Part shown: positions 1 through 5,862 of the stretch, piece after piece | How positions within the stretch are numbered: position 1 is the stretch's first letter | How the letters are laid out: each line of letters opens with the position of its first letter | Assembly: GCA_002685275.1 (NCBI GenBank) | Contig: NYWX01000010.1 | Coordinates: forward strand, 1-5,862 | DNA length: 5,862 nt | Direction: 5' to 3' | Source of the DNA: Gammaproteobacteria bacterium | GTDB lineage: Bacteria; Pseudomonadota; Gammaproteobacteria; Woeseiales; Woeseiaceae | Notes under the pieces: generated by a model | What the model was told of the DNA's origin: nothing | Seen by the model: only the letters and a program-made list of their open reading frames with translations | The model's database searches: none | Made by a program: the position numbers and the translations under genes

Positions 1-77
<77 letters not shown>

Positions 78-79
78 TT

Positions 80-1336
80 TTACCAAGCTTCAAATCCCAT
101 TTGCTTTTTACCGAGCTCGCTAAGATCATTTAAACGAGCGCGTCCCTCAAAATTATATTCATAATCTTCAGCTGCAAAATCTGGTGAGCTCTTACCTGAA
201 ATGAAGCTCTTCCCTTGCGCTTTGAGAAACTTTGCATTCTTTTCACAATATGGTGCTGCACCAATGTAGATTACATTGCTGGATTCTTTTCCATTATGTT
301 CATCTTCAACAGCATGTATTACATCTCCGTGCCACCAAACGCTGTCACCTGGATGCATCTTTGGAATGGTACATAAACCCTCTAAAACGAGTTCATGCCA
401 TTTAGGATCGCAAGATAAAGCACGTCCTGGTTGGGCGCCACATAATTCATCATCTGGGACATCGTCTTGCAAAGCGCGCAAAATCATCCACCCCAGCACG
501 CGTATACTTGGTATTAGCTGTAACGTTCCGTCACCTGGTCCTTGAGCGCTTAGCGCTATCCAGCCCTGAAAAGTACGAAACATACTGCAAACAGCTGGAG
601 ATGAAATTTGGGTGGTTTCGGTTCTATAGGCGGCATCAAATGGATCATGCTCTTTCCACTTACCATCTAATAAGTTTCTATAGACAGATTGAAAGCCAGA
701 TTGTTCTAACCAACGTTCAACAGAGCCTCCATCAACATGGGGTTTTATTCCAAGTGAGTTATCTCCTGGCTGCCTTCTTCTAGTTCTATCTGCATATGTG
801 CATTCACGATTGGGATCAAATACTGTCTTACCATTGAACTGGTTTTTCCAAAGACCATTTAAATATTTTTTAACTTTTGCAAGATTTTCGTGCTGTCGTG
901 CTAAAACCTGTGATGGCGACCAATAAACACTAAAGATTTGTGGATGTTGATACTCACCTTTTTGCAAGGATGAAAAATACTTATCTAGTCCTTTGTCGGG
1001 ATTTTCATAATAGCCAACATTTTTAAGATAACCACCTAATTCACTATTCCACTCTTGTACTAAAGAGCGATCAAAAGTATTTCGAATAATTACACAACCG
1101 CGCTTCTTGATTGTAGACTTTTGCTCATCATTAAAACCTTCTTTACCTAATGAGTTAAAATCAATCTCAGGTATAACAGAACTACCCTCACCCCTAAGAC
1201 TTTTAATTTCATTTATTTCCTCTTCTATGGATGCACTCATTTCTTTGAATACTGCGGCATAATCAATACCGCGTTTTATAAGTAATTTTTTCGAGCTTAT
1301 GATCTCAGCTTTAATATCTTTTATTTCTAAACCCAT
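80..1336 (-). CDS. DUF1479 (YbiU-like) protein, putative Fe(II)/2-oxoglutarate-type oxygenase
   Basis: This 418-residue protein matches the DUF1479 family, to which E. coli YbiU (about 420 residues) belongs, over its whole length. An N-terminal helical region is followed by a jelly-roll-like core. The core contains an H-x-D pair (H200, D202 in KPHVDGG) and a distal histidine at H341 in the segment HGDVIHAVE. R399 near the C-terminus is a possible 2-oxoglutarate carboxylate ligand. The HxD...H arrangement is what Fe(II)/2-oxoglutarate dioxygenases use, so soluble cytoplasmic oxidation of a small molecule is likely. The substrate is unknown for the family. I chose ATG at 1336 because GAGG lies 8 bases upstream; an in-frame TTG at 1369 would add 11 hydrophobic residues without a good ribosome site. 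It is divergent from a sugar reductase and isomerase pair, which hints at a sugar-related substrate. Its stop codon sits 2 bases from the tRNA CCA end. The family assignment is firm and the function is not. Confidence 0.9.
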   Translation of the reverse strand: MGLEIKDIKAEIISSKKLLIKRGIDYAAVFKEMSASIEEEINEIKSLRGEGSSVIPEIDFNSLGKEGFNDEQKSTIKKRGCVIIRNTFDRSLVQEWNSELGGYLKNVGYYENPDKGLDKYFSSLQKGEYQHPQIFSVYWSPSQVLARQHENLAKVKKYLNGLWKNQFNGKTVFDPNRECTYADRTRRRQPGDNSLGIKPHVDGGSVERWLEQSGFQSVYRNLLDGKWKEHDPFDAAYRTETTQISSPAVCSMFRTFQGWIALSAQGPGDGTLQLIPSIRVLGWMILRALQDDVPDDELCGAQPGRALSCDPKWHELVLEGLCTIPKMHPGDSVWWHGDVIHAVEDEHNGKESSNVIYIGAAPYCEKNAKFLKAQGKSFISGKSSPDFAAEDYEYNFEGRARLNDLSELGKKQMGFEAW

Positions 1337-1344
1337 TATGATTG

Positions 1345-1348
1345 CCTC
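1345..1348 (-). promoter_or_regulatory. Ribosome binding site of the DUF1479 gene
   Basis: GAGG on the minus strand lies 8 bases before ATG 1336. It decides the start in favour of that ATG over the upstream in-frame TTG at 1369. Confidence 0.7.
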
Positions 1349-1410
1349 AACAAAATAAAAAAAAATCAATTTATTAATATTATTCTAAAATAAATTTACT
1401 AAATAAGTAA

Positions 1411-1416
1411 TATAAT
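1411..1416 (+). promoter_or_regulatory. Candidate -10 box for the reductase-isomerase pair
   Basis: The hexamer TATAAT matches the sigma-70 -10 consensus exactly and would place transcription start near 1423, leaving a leader of about 50 bases. The -35 position 15 to 18 bases upstream is only A/T-rich sequence with no good match to TTGACA. The promoter would therefore be weak or activator-dependent, or the match could be chance. Confidence 0.35.
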
Positions 1417-1424
1417 TAAACATA

Positions 1425-1438
1425 GTTTGTATACTAAC
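1425..1438. promoter_or_regulatory. Candidate operator, imperfect 14-bp palindrome GTTTGTATACTAAC
   Basis: Six of the seven symmetric base pairs match around the centre GTATAC; only 1428/1435 breaks the symmetry. It lies just downstream of the TATAAT box, close to the expected + strand transcription start. It also overlaps a possible -35 for the divergent DUF1479 gene, so one bound repressor could silence both directions. TTGTATACAA-like sites are typical of dimeric regulators such as GntR-family proteins, but no regulator gene is present in the window. Its role as an operator is inference. Confidence 0.35.
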
Positions 1439-1461
1439 GATGTTATTTATCAAAATTATAT

Positions 1462-1466
1462 AAGGA
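1462..1466 (+). promoter_or_regulatory. Ribosome binding site of the Gfo/Idh/MocA reductase gene
   Basis: AAGGA ends 5 bases before ATG 1472, a good Shine-Dalgarno position. It favours this ATG over the in-frame TTG at 1427, which would add 15 residues ahead of the Rossmann strand. Confidence 0.75.
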
Positions 1467-1471
1467 TTTTT

Positions 1472-2470
1472 ATGAGTATCGGTTTTGGATTAATAGGTGC
1501 CAGCAGTATAGCTCGAGATGTAATGATTGCAGCGATTAGGAGTCATCCTAATTGCGAGGTAAAAAGCGTATTCAGCACAAATATTGGACGAGGCAAACAA
1601 TATGCTTTAGAAAATAACATTCCTAAGGCACAAGAATCACTAGAAGATTTATTAAATGATGATGATATTCATGCGGTTTATATAAGTACAACTAATGAAC
1701 TTCATCATCAACAGGTGTTGTCTTCTGCGAGAGCTGGAAAACATATATTGTGTGAAAAGCCATTAGCTATGAGTTTAGATGAAGCGCAAGAAATGATCTC
1801 TATCTGTAAAGATGAGAATGTTGTGTTGGCAACTAATCATCAATTACGGGTAGGAGATGGTGTTCGTAAAATGCGAGATTTAATAGCTGAAGGTGCAATT
1901 GGTAAGCCTCTTGCCGCTCGAGTATTTCATGCAGTTTACTTGCCAGAGCACCTTCAAGGATGGCGCTTGAGTGACCCAAATGCCGGTGCTGGTGTAGTAC
2001 TAGATATTGTTGTACATGACATTGATACACTAAGATGCATACTCAATGCTGAGCCGGAAGAAGTAGTAAGTTTGTCACAACATGCAGGAATGGCAACACA
2101 CAAAAAAGTCGAAGATGGCAACATGTCAGTATTTCGTTTTGATAATGGTTTAATTGCTCAAATTCATACTTCATTTTTAATTAAATACGCTGGCGATGGA
2201 ATTGAAGTTCATGGTACTGAAGGAGCAGTATCAATCAATAACTTTCTAGGAAGAGAGCTAAGTGGTCCAGTTACCCTGAAAAATTCAGAAGGTGAACAGC
2301 ATTTTAATTCTACTCAAAACTCAATTGATGAAAAGACTATCAATCTTTTTATTGACGCGATTAAAGGTGGTACACAACCAGGCTGCACTGGGGAGGACGG
2401 TGAACGATCATTGGCTGCGGCTATAGCTTGCCTTGAATCAGCAAAAACAGGTAAGTGCATTAAGATCTAA
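1472..2470 (+). CDS. afr: Gfo/Idh/MocA oxidoreductase, probable 1,5-anhydro-D-fructose reductase
   Basis: The 332-residue product is an NAD(P)-dependent sugar oxidoreductase with an N-terminal Rossmann fold (GLIGASSIA, residues 6-14) and a C-terminal alpha/beta domain. The family motif EKP is at 95-97, with K96 the expected catalytic lysine. The second motif has D178, H182 and D185 in LDIVVHDID. Several stretches resemble what I recall of the Sinorhizobium 1,5-anhydro-D-fructose reductase (about 333 residues): STTNELH, GKHILCEKPLAM, ARVFHAVYLP, HLQGWRL and FEVHGTEG-like EVHGTEGAV. That enzyme reduces 1,5-anhydro-D-fructose to 1,5-anhydro-D-mannitol with NADPH. Serines in the Rossmann loop (S11, S12) and S35 fit NADPH preference. 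The protein should be cytoplasmic. It is the first gene of a pair with the isomerase 18 bases downstream. The fold is certain and the exact substrate is likely but unproven; another ketose or inositol-type substrate is possible. Confidence 0.85.
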   Translation: MSIGFGLIGASSIARDVMIAAIRSHPNCEVKSVFSTNIGRGKQYALENNIPKAQESLEDLLNDDDIHAVYISTTNELHHQQVLSSARAGKHILCEKPLAMSLDEAQEMISICKDENVVLATNHQLRVGDGVRKMRDLIAEGAIGKPLAARVFHAVYLPEHLQGWRLSDPNAGAGVVLDIVVHDIDTLRCILNAEPEEVVSLSQHAGMATHKKVEDGNMSVFRFDNGLIAQIHTSFLIKYAGDGIEVHGTEGAVSINNFLGRELSGPVTLKNSEGEQHFNSTQNSIDEKTINLFIDAIKGGTQPGCTGEDGERSLAAAIACLESAKTGKCIKI

Positions 2471-2488
2471 TTATTAAAAACAATTAAT

Positions 2489-3682
2489 ATGAATCATAAC
2501 TCTGAATTTTTTAATAAAAGTTTTCTTGAAGAACATATTCTTGATACTTTAACTTTTTATGAACCCAGTGTTTATGACAAATCCGGTGGTTTTTTTCAAT
2601 ATTTCCTAGATGATGGGACAATCTATGATCACTCCAGGCGTCATCTTGTAAGTAGTACTCGTTTCGTTTTTAACTATGCGACGGCTGCAAACTATTTTTC
2701 AAATTCTAAATATAAAGAATTAGCACATCATGGATTAAATTTTTTAGAAGAATTCCATTTTCAAAAAAAAACTGGCGGCTATGCTTGGTTATTAGATAAA
2801 GATATTACTCTTGATGCTTCAAATCATTGTTATGGTCTTGCATTTGTTATGATCGCAGGATCAACAGCTATTTTAGCTGGCATTGATGAAGGTCATAAAA
2901 CATTAGAAAAAGCATATAAATTAATGGAAAGGCACTTTTGGAATGCTAAGCATGAACTTTATTCAGATGAAGCAAATGAAGATTTTAGTAAATTAAGTTC
3001 TTATCGTGGACAAAATGCAAATATGCATGCCTGTGAAGCAATGCTATGGGCATTTGAAGCAACAAAAAATAAATCTTACTTAGAGCGTGCAATTAAACTA
3101 GCGGAAAATATTACCCAAAGACAAGCTGCAAAAACTGATGGATTGATATGGGAGCATTTTAATAATGATTGGGAAGTTGACTGGGATTATAATAAAAATG
3201 ATCCTAAAAACCTTTTTCGTCCATGGGGTTTTCAGCCTGGGCATCAAATAGAGTGGGCAAAATTATTGCTAATCTTAAACCGTTATCAGCCTGAAAATTG
3301 GCATCTTCAAAAAGCAAAAGTACTCTTTGATATTGCATTAAATATTGCTTGGGACGATAAAAACGGTGGCATCTTCTATGGCTTTTCTCCTGAAAGAGAA
3401 ATTTGTGACAGTGATAAATATTTTTGGGTACAGGCAGAGGGTTTTGCTGCCGCTGCGTTATTAGCTGAAGCCACTCATGAAAAAATTTATTATGATTGGT
3501 ATGAAAAAATCTGGAAATATAGCTGGAAGCATATGGTAGATCATCAATATGGCGCCTGGTTCAGAATGCTTACTCACAATAATAAAAAATATGATGATAA
3601 GAAATCTCCAGCGGGTAAAACTGATTATCACACGATGGGGGCTTGCTACGAGGTTCTTCGCACAAATATAGTAAGTAAGTGA
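2489..3682 (+). CDS. AGE-family sugar epimerase/isomerase, D-mannose isomerase type
   Basis: The 397-residue product belongs to the N-acylglucosamine 2-epimerase family, an (alpha/alpha)6-barrel fold shared by mannose isomerase, cellobiose 2-epimerase and sulfoquinovose isomerase YihS. The three histidines expected in the active site are present: H180 in NMHACEA, H252 in PGHQIEWA and H381 in TDYHTMGACYE. Also present are R58 in SSTRFVFNYA, the WEVDWDYN block (228-235) and FRPWGFQPGH (243-252). The SSTRFVFNYA and AGKTDYHTMG segments and the length of about 400 point to the mannose isomerase branch, which interconverts D-mannose and D-fructose in the cytoplasm. It begins 18 bases after the reductase stop and is probably co-transcribed. 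I see no Shine-Dalgarno before ATG 2489, so translation may depend on coupling. A glucose- or disaccharide-specific epimerase remains possible. Confidence 0.87.
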   Translation: MNHNSEFFNKSFLEEHILDTLTFYEPSVYDKSGGFFQYFLDDGTIYDHSRRHLVSSTRFVFNYATAANYFSNSKYKELAHHGLNFLEEFHFQKKTGGYAWLLDKDITLDASNHCYGLAFVMIAGSTAILAGIDEGHKTLEKAYKLMERHFWNAKHELYSDEANEDFSKLSSYRGQNANMHACEAMLWAFEATKNKSYLERAIKLAENITQRQAAKTDGLIWEHFNNDWEVDWDYNKNDPKNLFRPWGFQPGHQIEWAKLLLILNRYQPENWHLQKAKVLFDIALNIAWDDKNGGIFYGFSPEREICDSDKYFWVQAEGFAAAALLAEATHEKIYYDWYEKIWKYSWKHMVDHQYGAWFRMLTHNNKKYDDKKSPAGKTDYHTMGACYEVLRTNIVSK

Positions 3683-3694
3683 AGTTTAAGATAG

Positions 3695-4330
3695 TTAATC
3701 TTTTTTCCAGAATCTCATTAGCCAGTACCCAAATAACATTCCGCCGAGATGCGCAAAATTTGCTACACCGTTATTAACGCCACTGAAACCTAAATAGAAC
3801 TCAAGTAATCCAAGTAAGGCAACAAAATATTTTGCCTTCATAGGAATGGGTGGAAATATCAACATTATACGCCGCTCAGGAAAAGCCATGCCATAAGCAA
3901 GCAAGATTCCAAATACGCCTCCCGAAGCCCCAACAGTAGGTACGCCACCTCCCTGTAGGACTCCGACTAACAGTTGAATGATTCCAGCTCCTACAATGCA
4001 GGTAATATAATAAATTAGAAATCGTCGCGGTCCCATGAGCATTTCAATGTCGCGGCCAAACATCCAAAGCATAAGCATATTAAATATAATATGCATCAAA
4101 GAGTTAGTGCTATGCAAAAAACCATATGTTATTAGTTGCCATGGTATAAAAGATGGAGTGATGTAGCCTGAAGGACTCACAATTGGTTGCAAAGCTAAAA
4201 ATTCAAATGTAAGGCGTGGAGCAAACTGCTGTAAGCTAAATAACAATCCATTAGCAATTAATATTATGAAAATAGTGTCAGGAATTGCACTATTATTAGT
4301 TGGACGTCTGCTATATATAGGTTGATTCAT
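3695..4330 (-). CDS. Rhomboid-family intramembrane serine protease
   Basis: This 211-residue membrane protein has the minimal six-helix rhomboid core: hydrophobic segments near 18-35, 63-92 (a loop followed by a helix), 102-124, 132-149, 167-184 and 190-207. The catalytic serine is S136 in GASGGVFG and the partner histidine is H194 in NFAHLGG. H80 and N84 in HIIFN match the oxyanion-side residues of E. coli GlpG. There is no separate N-terminal cytoplasmic domain such as GlpG has, only a short polar start of about 16 residues. The enzyme would cleave transmembrane helices of inner-membrane proteins; its substrate cannot be told from context. It converges on the isomerase gene with 12 bases between stop codons. 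The leader before ATG 4330 lacks a clear Shine-Dalgarno, but no later methionine preserves the first helix. Confidence 0.93.
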   Translation of the reverse strand: MNQPIYSRRPTNNSAIPDTIFIILIANGLLFSLQQFAPRLTFEFLALQPIVSPSGYITPSFIPWQLITYGFLHSTNSLMHIIFNMLMLWMFGRDIEMLMGPRRFLIYYITCIVGAGIIQLLVGVLQGGGVPTVGASGGVFGILLAYGMAFPERRIMLIFPPIPMKAKYFVALLGLLEFYLGFSGVNNGVANFAHLGGMLFGYWLMRFWKKD

Positions 4331-4551
4331 GTTTATGAAGTAAGTATGAATTTAAGTAAAGCAAGAGGCTATTTGATTTTATTAACAGAACAAATTTTTA
4401 ATTTATTAATCAAATTTTAAGATAACATAATAATATCATCTATATGATGTTGGACTATGCATCATTTTAATTGCAATAATAAGAGTATTAAAGCAAAAAA
4501 GAAATTACCGCCAAATATTATTTTAATTACAAAATAGATTAACAAAAATTA
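4331..4551. promoter_or_regulatory. AT-rich divergent intergenic region between rhomboid and mscS genes
   Basis: This 221-base gap must hold the starts of both flanking genes. An 8-bp perfect inverted repeat, ATTTGATT at 4371-4378 and AATCAAAT at 4408-4415, is separated by 29 bases. A hairpin of up to nine pairs (two of them G-T) with a CTAT loop lies at 4431-4452. A weak promoter candidate toward mscS is TTGGAC at 4450-4455 with AATAAT at 4475-4480, but the 19-base spacer is long. In DNA this rich in A and T any of these could be chance. I see no coding region. Confidence 0.3.
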
Positions 4552-5445
4552 ATGAGAATACTTCATATGAATGAAAAGCAAGTAAGTGAATTTGCCATAT
4601 TTGATTGGTCTACTTTACCAATGTTGATAAAAGATAAGGGCATTGATTTAGGTATAGATTTTACAATCAGGCTTGCAACTGCATTAGCTATATTTTTTAT
4701 TGGTAAATTTGTAGTTAAATTAATAATAAGTGCAATAAGTAAGATTATGGCTAAACAGACAGCTGACAGAACTCTTGAGTTGTTTATTTGTAATTTAGTT
4801 CATATTTCACTGATGGTAGTAGTCATCATTGCTTCTATCGGGGCATTAGGGATTGAAACCACCTCTTTTATTGCAATATTTGGTGCTGCTGGCCTTGCTG
4901 TTGGATTAGCATTACAGGGATCACTTTCAAATTTCGCATCTGGGGTATTAATTGTTTTATTTAAGCCCTACCGAGTCAATGACTTCATCGAAGCAGCGGG
5001 TATCTCCGGCACTGTAGAAAAAGTTCAAATCTTAACGACCATACTTAAAACACCAGATAATAAACAAATCATTGTTCCCAATAGCCAAATTATGGATAGT
5101 ATTATAACTAACTATTCTTCTAACAATATTAGAAGAATAGATATGATAGTAGGTGTAAGTTATAACGATGACATTGAAATTGTAAAAAAAACACTCCAAG
5201 AAATTATTTCAAAAGATAAAAGAGTTTTATCTGAGCCGAAGACAATGATTGCAATTTCTGAGCTAGCAGACAGTAGTGTCAATTTTGTAGTGAGGCCATG
5301 GGTTAAATCTGCAAATTATTGGGATGTAAAGTTTGAAATGATTGAAACGATTAAAAAACGATTTGATGAAGAAGGTATTTCTTTTCCTTACCCTCAACAG
5401 GATGTTCATCTATATAAAGAAAATAATATTTACAAATCTTCTTAA
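4552..5445 (+). CDS. mscS: MscS-family small-conductance mechanosensitive channel
   Basis: The 297-residue protein corresponds to E. coli MscS (286 residues) along nearly its entire length. It has TM1 near 36-58, TM2 near 80-100 and the pore-lining TM3 near 104-136. TM3 carries the block GLAVGLALQGSLSN (114-127). L115 and L119 correspond to the two pore-constricting leucines, and G123 to the helix-kink glycine. The cytoplasmic beta domain (about 137-190) contains VPNSQI. The alpha/beta cage ends in FPYPQ (278-282), as in the E. coli protein. The channel opens under membrane tension and releases solutes during osmotic downshock. ATG 4552 has no Shine-Dalgarno. ATG 4567, five codons on, has a weak GAGA 9 bases upstream and is an equally reasonable start. 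The gene for an exported TPR protein begins 26 bases downstream. Confidence 0.95.
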   Translation: MRILHMNEKQVSEFAIFDWSTLPMLIKDKGIDLGIDFTIRLATALAIFFIGKFVVKLIISAISKIMAKQTADRTLELFICNLVHISLMVVVIIASIGALGIETTSFIAIFGAAGLAVGLALQGSLSNFASGVLIVLFKPYRVNDFIEAAGISGTVEKVQILTTILKTPDNKQIIVPNSQIMDSIITNYSSNNIRRIDMIVGVSYNDDIEIVKKTLQEIISKDKRVLSEPKTMIAISELADSSVNFVVRPWVKSANYWDVKFEMIETIKKRFDEEGISFPYPQQDVHLYKENNIYKSS

Positions 5446-5471
5446 CTTAAATTTAACATCGTATCTACTAT

Positions 5472-5862
5472 ATGAATATACAATTTTTAAAAATAAATGA
5501 AATAAAAATTATAATCTCAATTTTTTGTTTATTATTTTTTTTTGCTGATTTGCAACTTACAAATGCAGACGAAGTTGCGATCATAAATGGATCAAATATT
5601 AGTTCTGAAAAAAAAGATTCTCTTAATATTAAGACGGAATTAAATATATCAGTAGAAAACCAATTATCTAAAGAAATTAATCGTTACAGACGCCTTGTGC
5701 AAACTGAAACATTTGATGAAGCTGATAATGTAGCAAAAAGAGTTATTGAATTAGCAATTAAAGTTCATGGTACAGAATCAAAAGAATTTGCAAGGGCTCT
5801 AATTAACCTTGGTGTTATTCAAGATGCCACAGGCCAGTATGATGCTGCTATTCAAAATTTTA
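5472..5862 (+). CDS. Exported TPR-repeat protein, 3' end cut by window edge
   Basis: A reading frame opens at ATG 5472 and stays open for 130 codons to the window edge, so the gene is incomplete here. The N-terminus looks like a Sec signal peptide: lysines at 7 and 12, a hydrophobic core around 13-25, and a possible cleavage after TNA (residue 32). A low-complexity polar linker follows. From about residue 69 the sequence looks like tetratricopeptide repeats. One helix pair covers roughly 69-100, and a clearer repeat begins near 104, with ALINLGVIQDATGQYDAAI showing the L-G-Y-A spacing of the motif, as in kinesin-light-chain-type TPRs. It probably acts as a periplasmic or envelope-associated scaffold for protein contacts. 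The partner is unknown. It starts 26 bases after the mscS stop and may share its transcript. No Shine-Dalgarno is visible, so the start is chosen on the signal peptide. Confidence 0.8.
   Translation, partial: MNIQFLKINEIKIIISIFCLLFFFADLQLTNADEVAIINGSNISSEKKDSLNIKTELNISVENQLSKEINRYRRLVQTETFDEADNVAKRVIELAIKVHGTESKEFARALINLGVIQDATGQYDAAIQNF

Larger units (their letters stand above)
1337..1471. promoter_or_regulatory. Divergent control region between the DUF1479 gene and the reductase-isomerase pair
   Basis: This 135-base stretch is strongly AT-rich and must carry the start signals for both directions. It contains a perfect TATAAT on the + strand and, on the - strand at 1409-1414, an overlapping TATATT. 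The latter has a poor -35 candidate (TTAGTA) 17 bases upstream of it. A palindrome at 1425-1438 would overlap that -35 and the expected + strand start point. No open reading frame of note lies inside. The box assignments were read by eye in AT-rich DNA and are tentative. Confidence 0.45.

Noticed and set aside
276..783. Two + strand open frames (276-545 and 508-783)
   Set aside because: They lie antisense within the DUF1479 gene, overlap each other, have no ribosome sites and give compositionally odd proteins (Ser/Pro/His/Cys-rich) with no recognisable motif.
1337..1369. Longer DUF1479 protein starting at TTG 1369
   Set aside because: It would need a rare start codon without a ribosome site and would add a hydrophobic stretch not typical of this soluble family; ATG 1336 has GAGG at the proper distance.
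1427..1471. Longer reductase starting at TTG 1427
   Set aside because: The extra 15 residues precede the Rossmann strand, are not typical of the family and overlap the palindrome; ATG 1472 has AAGGA upstream.
1833..2030. Minus-strand open frame of 65 codons
   Set aside because: It lies inside the reductase coding region, is His/Leu-rich and resembles no known protein; it is a shadow frame.
3688..3706. AAGAT/ATCTT hairpin followed by T residues between the convergent genes
   Set aside because: The stem has five pairs with only one G-C, and the T run partly overlaps rhomboid codons; too weak to call a terminator.
4371..4415. 8-bp inverted repeat in the rhomboid-mscS gap as a possible operator
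   Set aside because: The arms are 29 bases apart and A/T-rich, so chance occurrence is likely; it is recorded only in the region description.

Overview
This AT-rich window looks like a piece of a low-GC proteobacterial chromosome, most likely gammaproteobacterial. The tRNA encodes its own CCA end, the MscS is close to the E. coli protein, and a YbiU-type DUF1479 protein is present. The lineage is an inference; nothing here fixes the genus. I see no insertion sequence, phage gene, CRISPR array or rRNA.

Left part (1-3682): a complete tRNA with anticodon CAU, probably the lysidine-modified isoleucine tRNA, opens the window. Two bases past its CCA end lies the stop codon of a leftward DUF1479 gene, a YbiU-like putative Fe(II)/2-oxoglutarate-type oxygenase. 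A divergent, very AT-rich control region (1337-1471) separates it from a rightward pair: a Gfo/Idh/MocA reductase closely resembling 1,5-anhydro-D-fructose reductase, then an AGE-family sugar isomerase of the D-mannose isomerase type. The control region holds a TATAAT box and a near-perfect 14-bp palindrome that could be a shared operator. Together these look like a small sugar-utilisation module, perhaps for 1,5-anhydrofructose or another rare hexose from starch- or glycogen-like glucans. The combination with DUF1479 is the part of the window with most scope for undescribed biology.

Right part (3695-5862): a leftward rhomboid intramembrane protease converges on the isomerase gene with 12 bases between the stop codons. 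After a 221-base AT-rich gap come an MscS-type mechanosensitive channel and, 26 bases later, the start of an exported TPR protein that runs off the window. These are envelope and housekeeping genes with no evident link to the sugar module.

The DUF1479 gene and the reductase have recognisable Shine-Dalgarno sequences. The isomerase, rhomboid, channel and TPR genes have none or only weak ones, so start sites on the right side are less certain.
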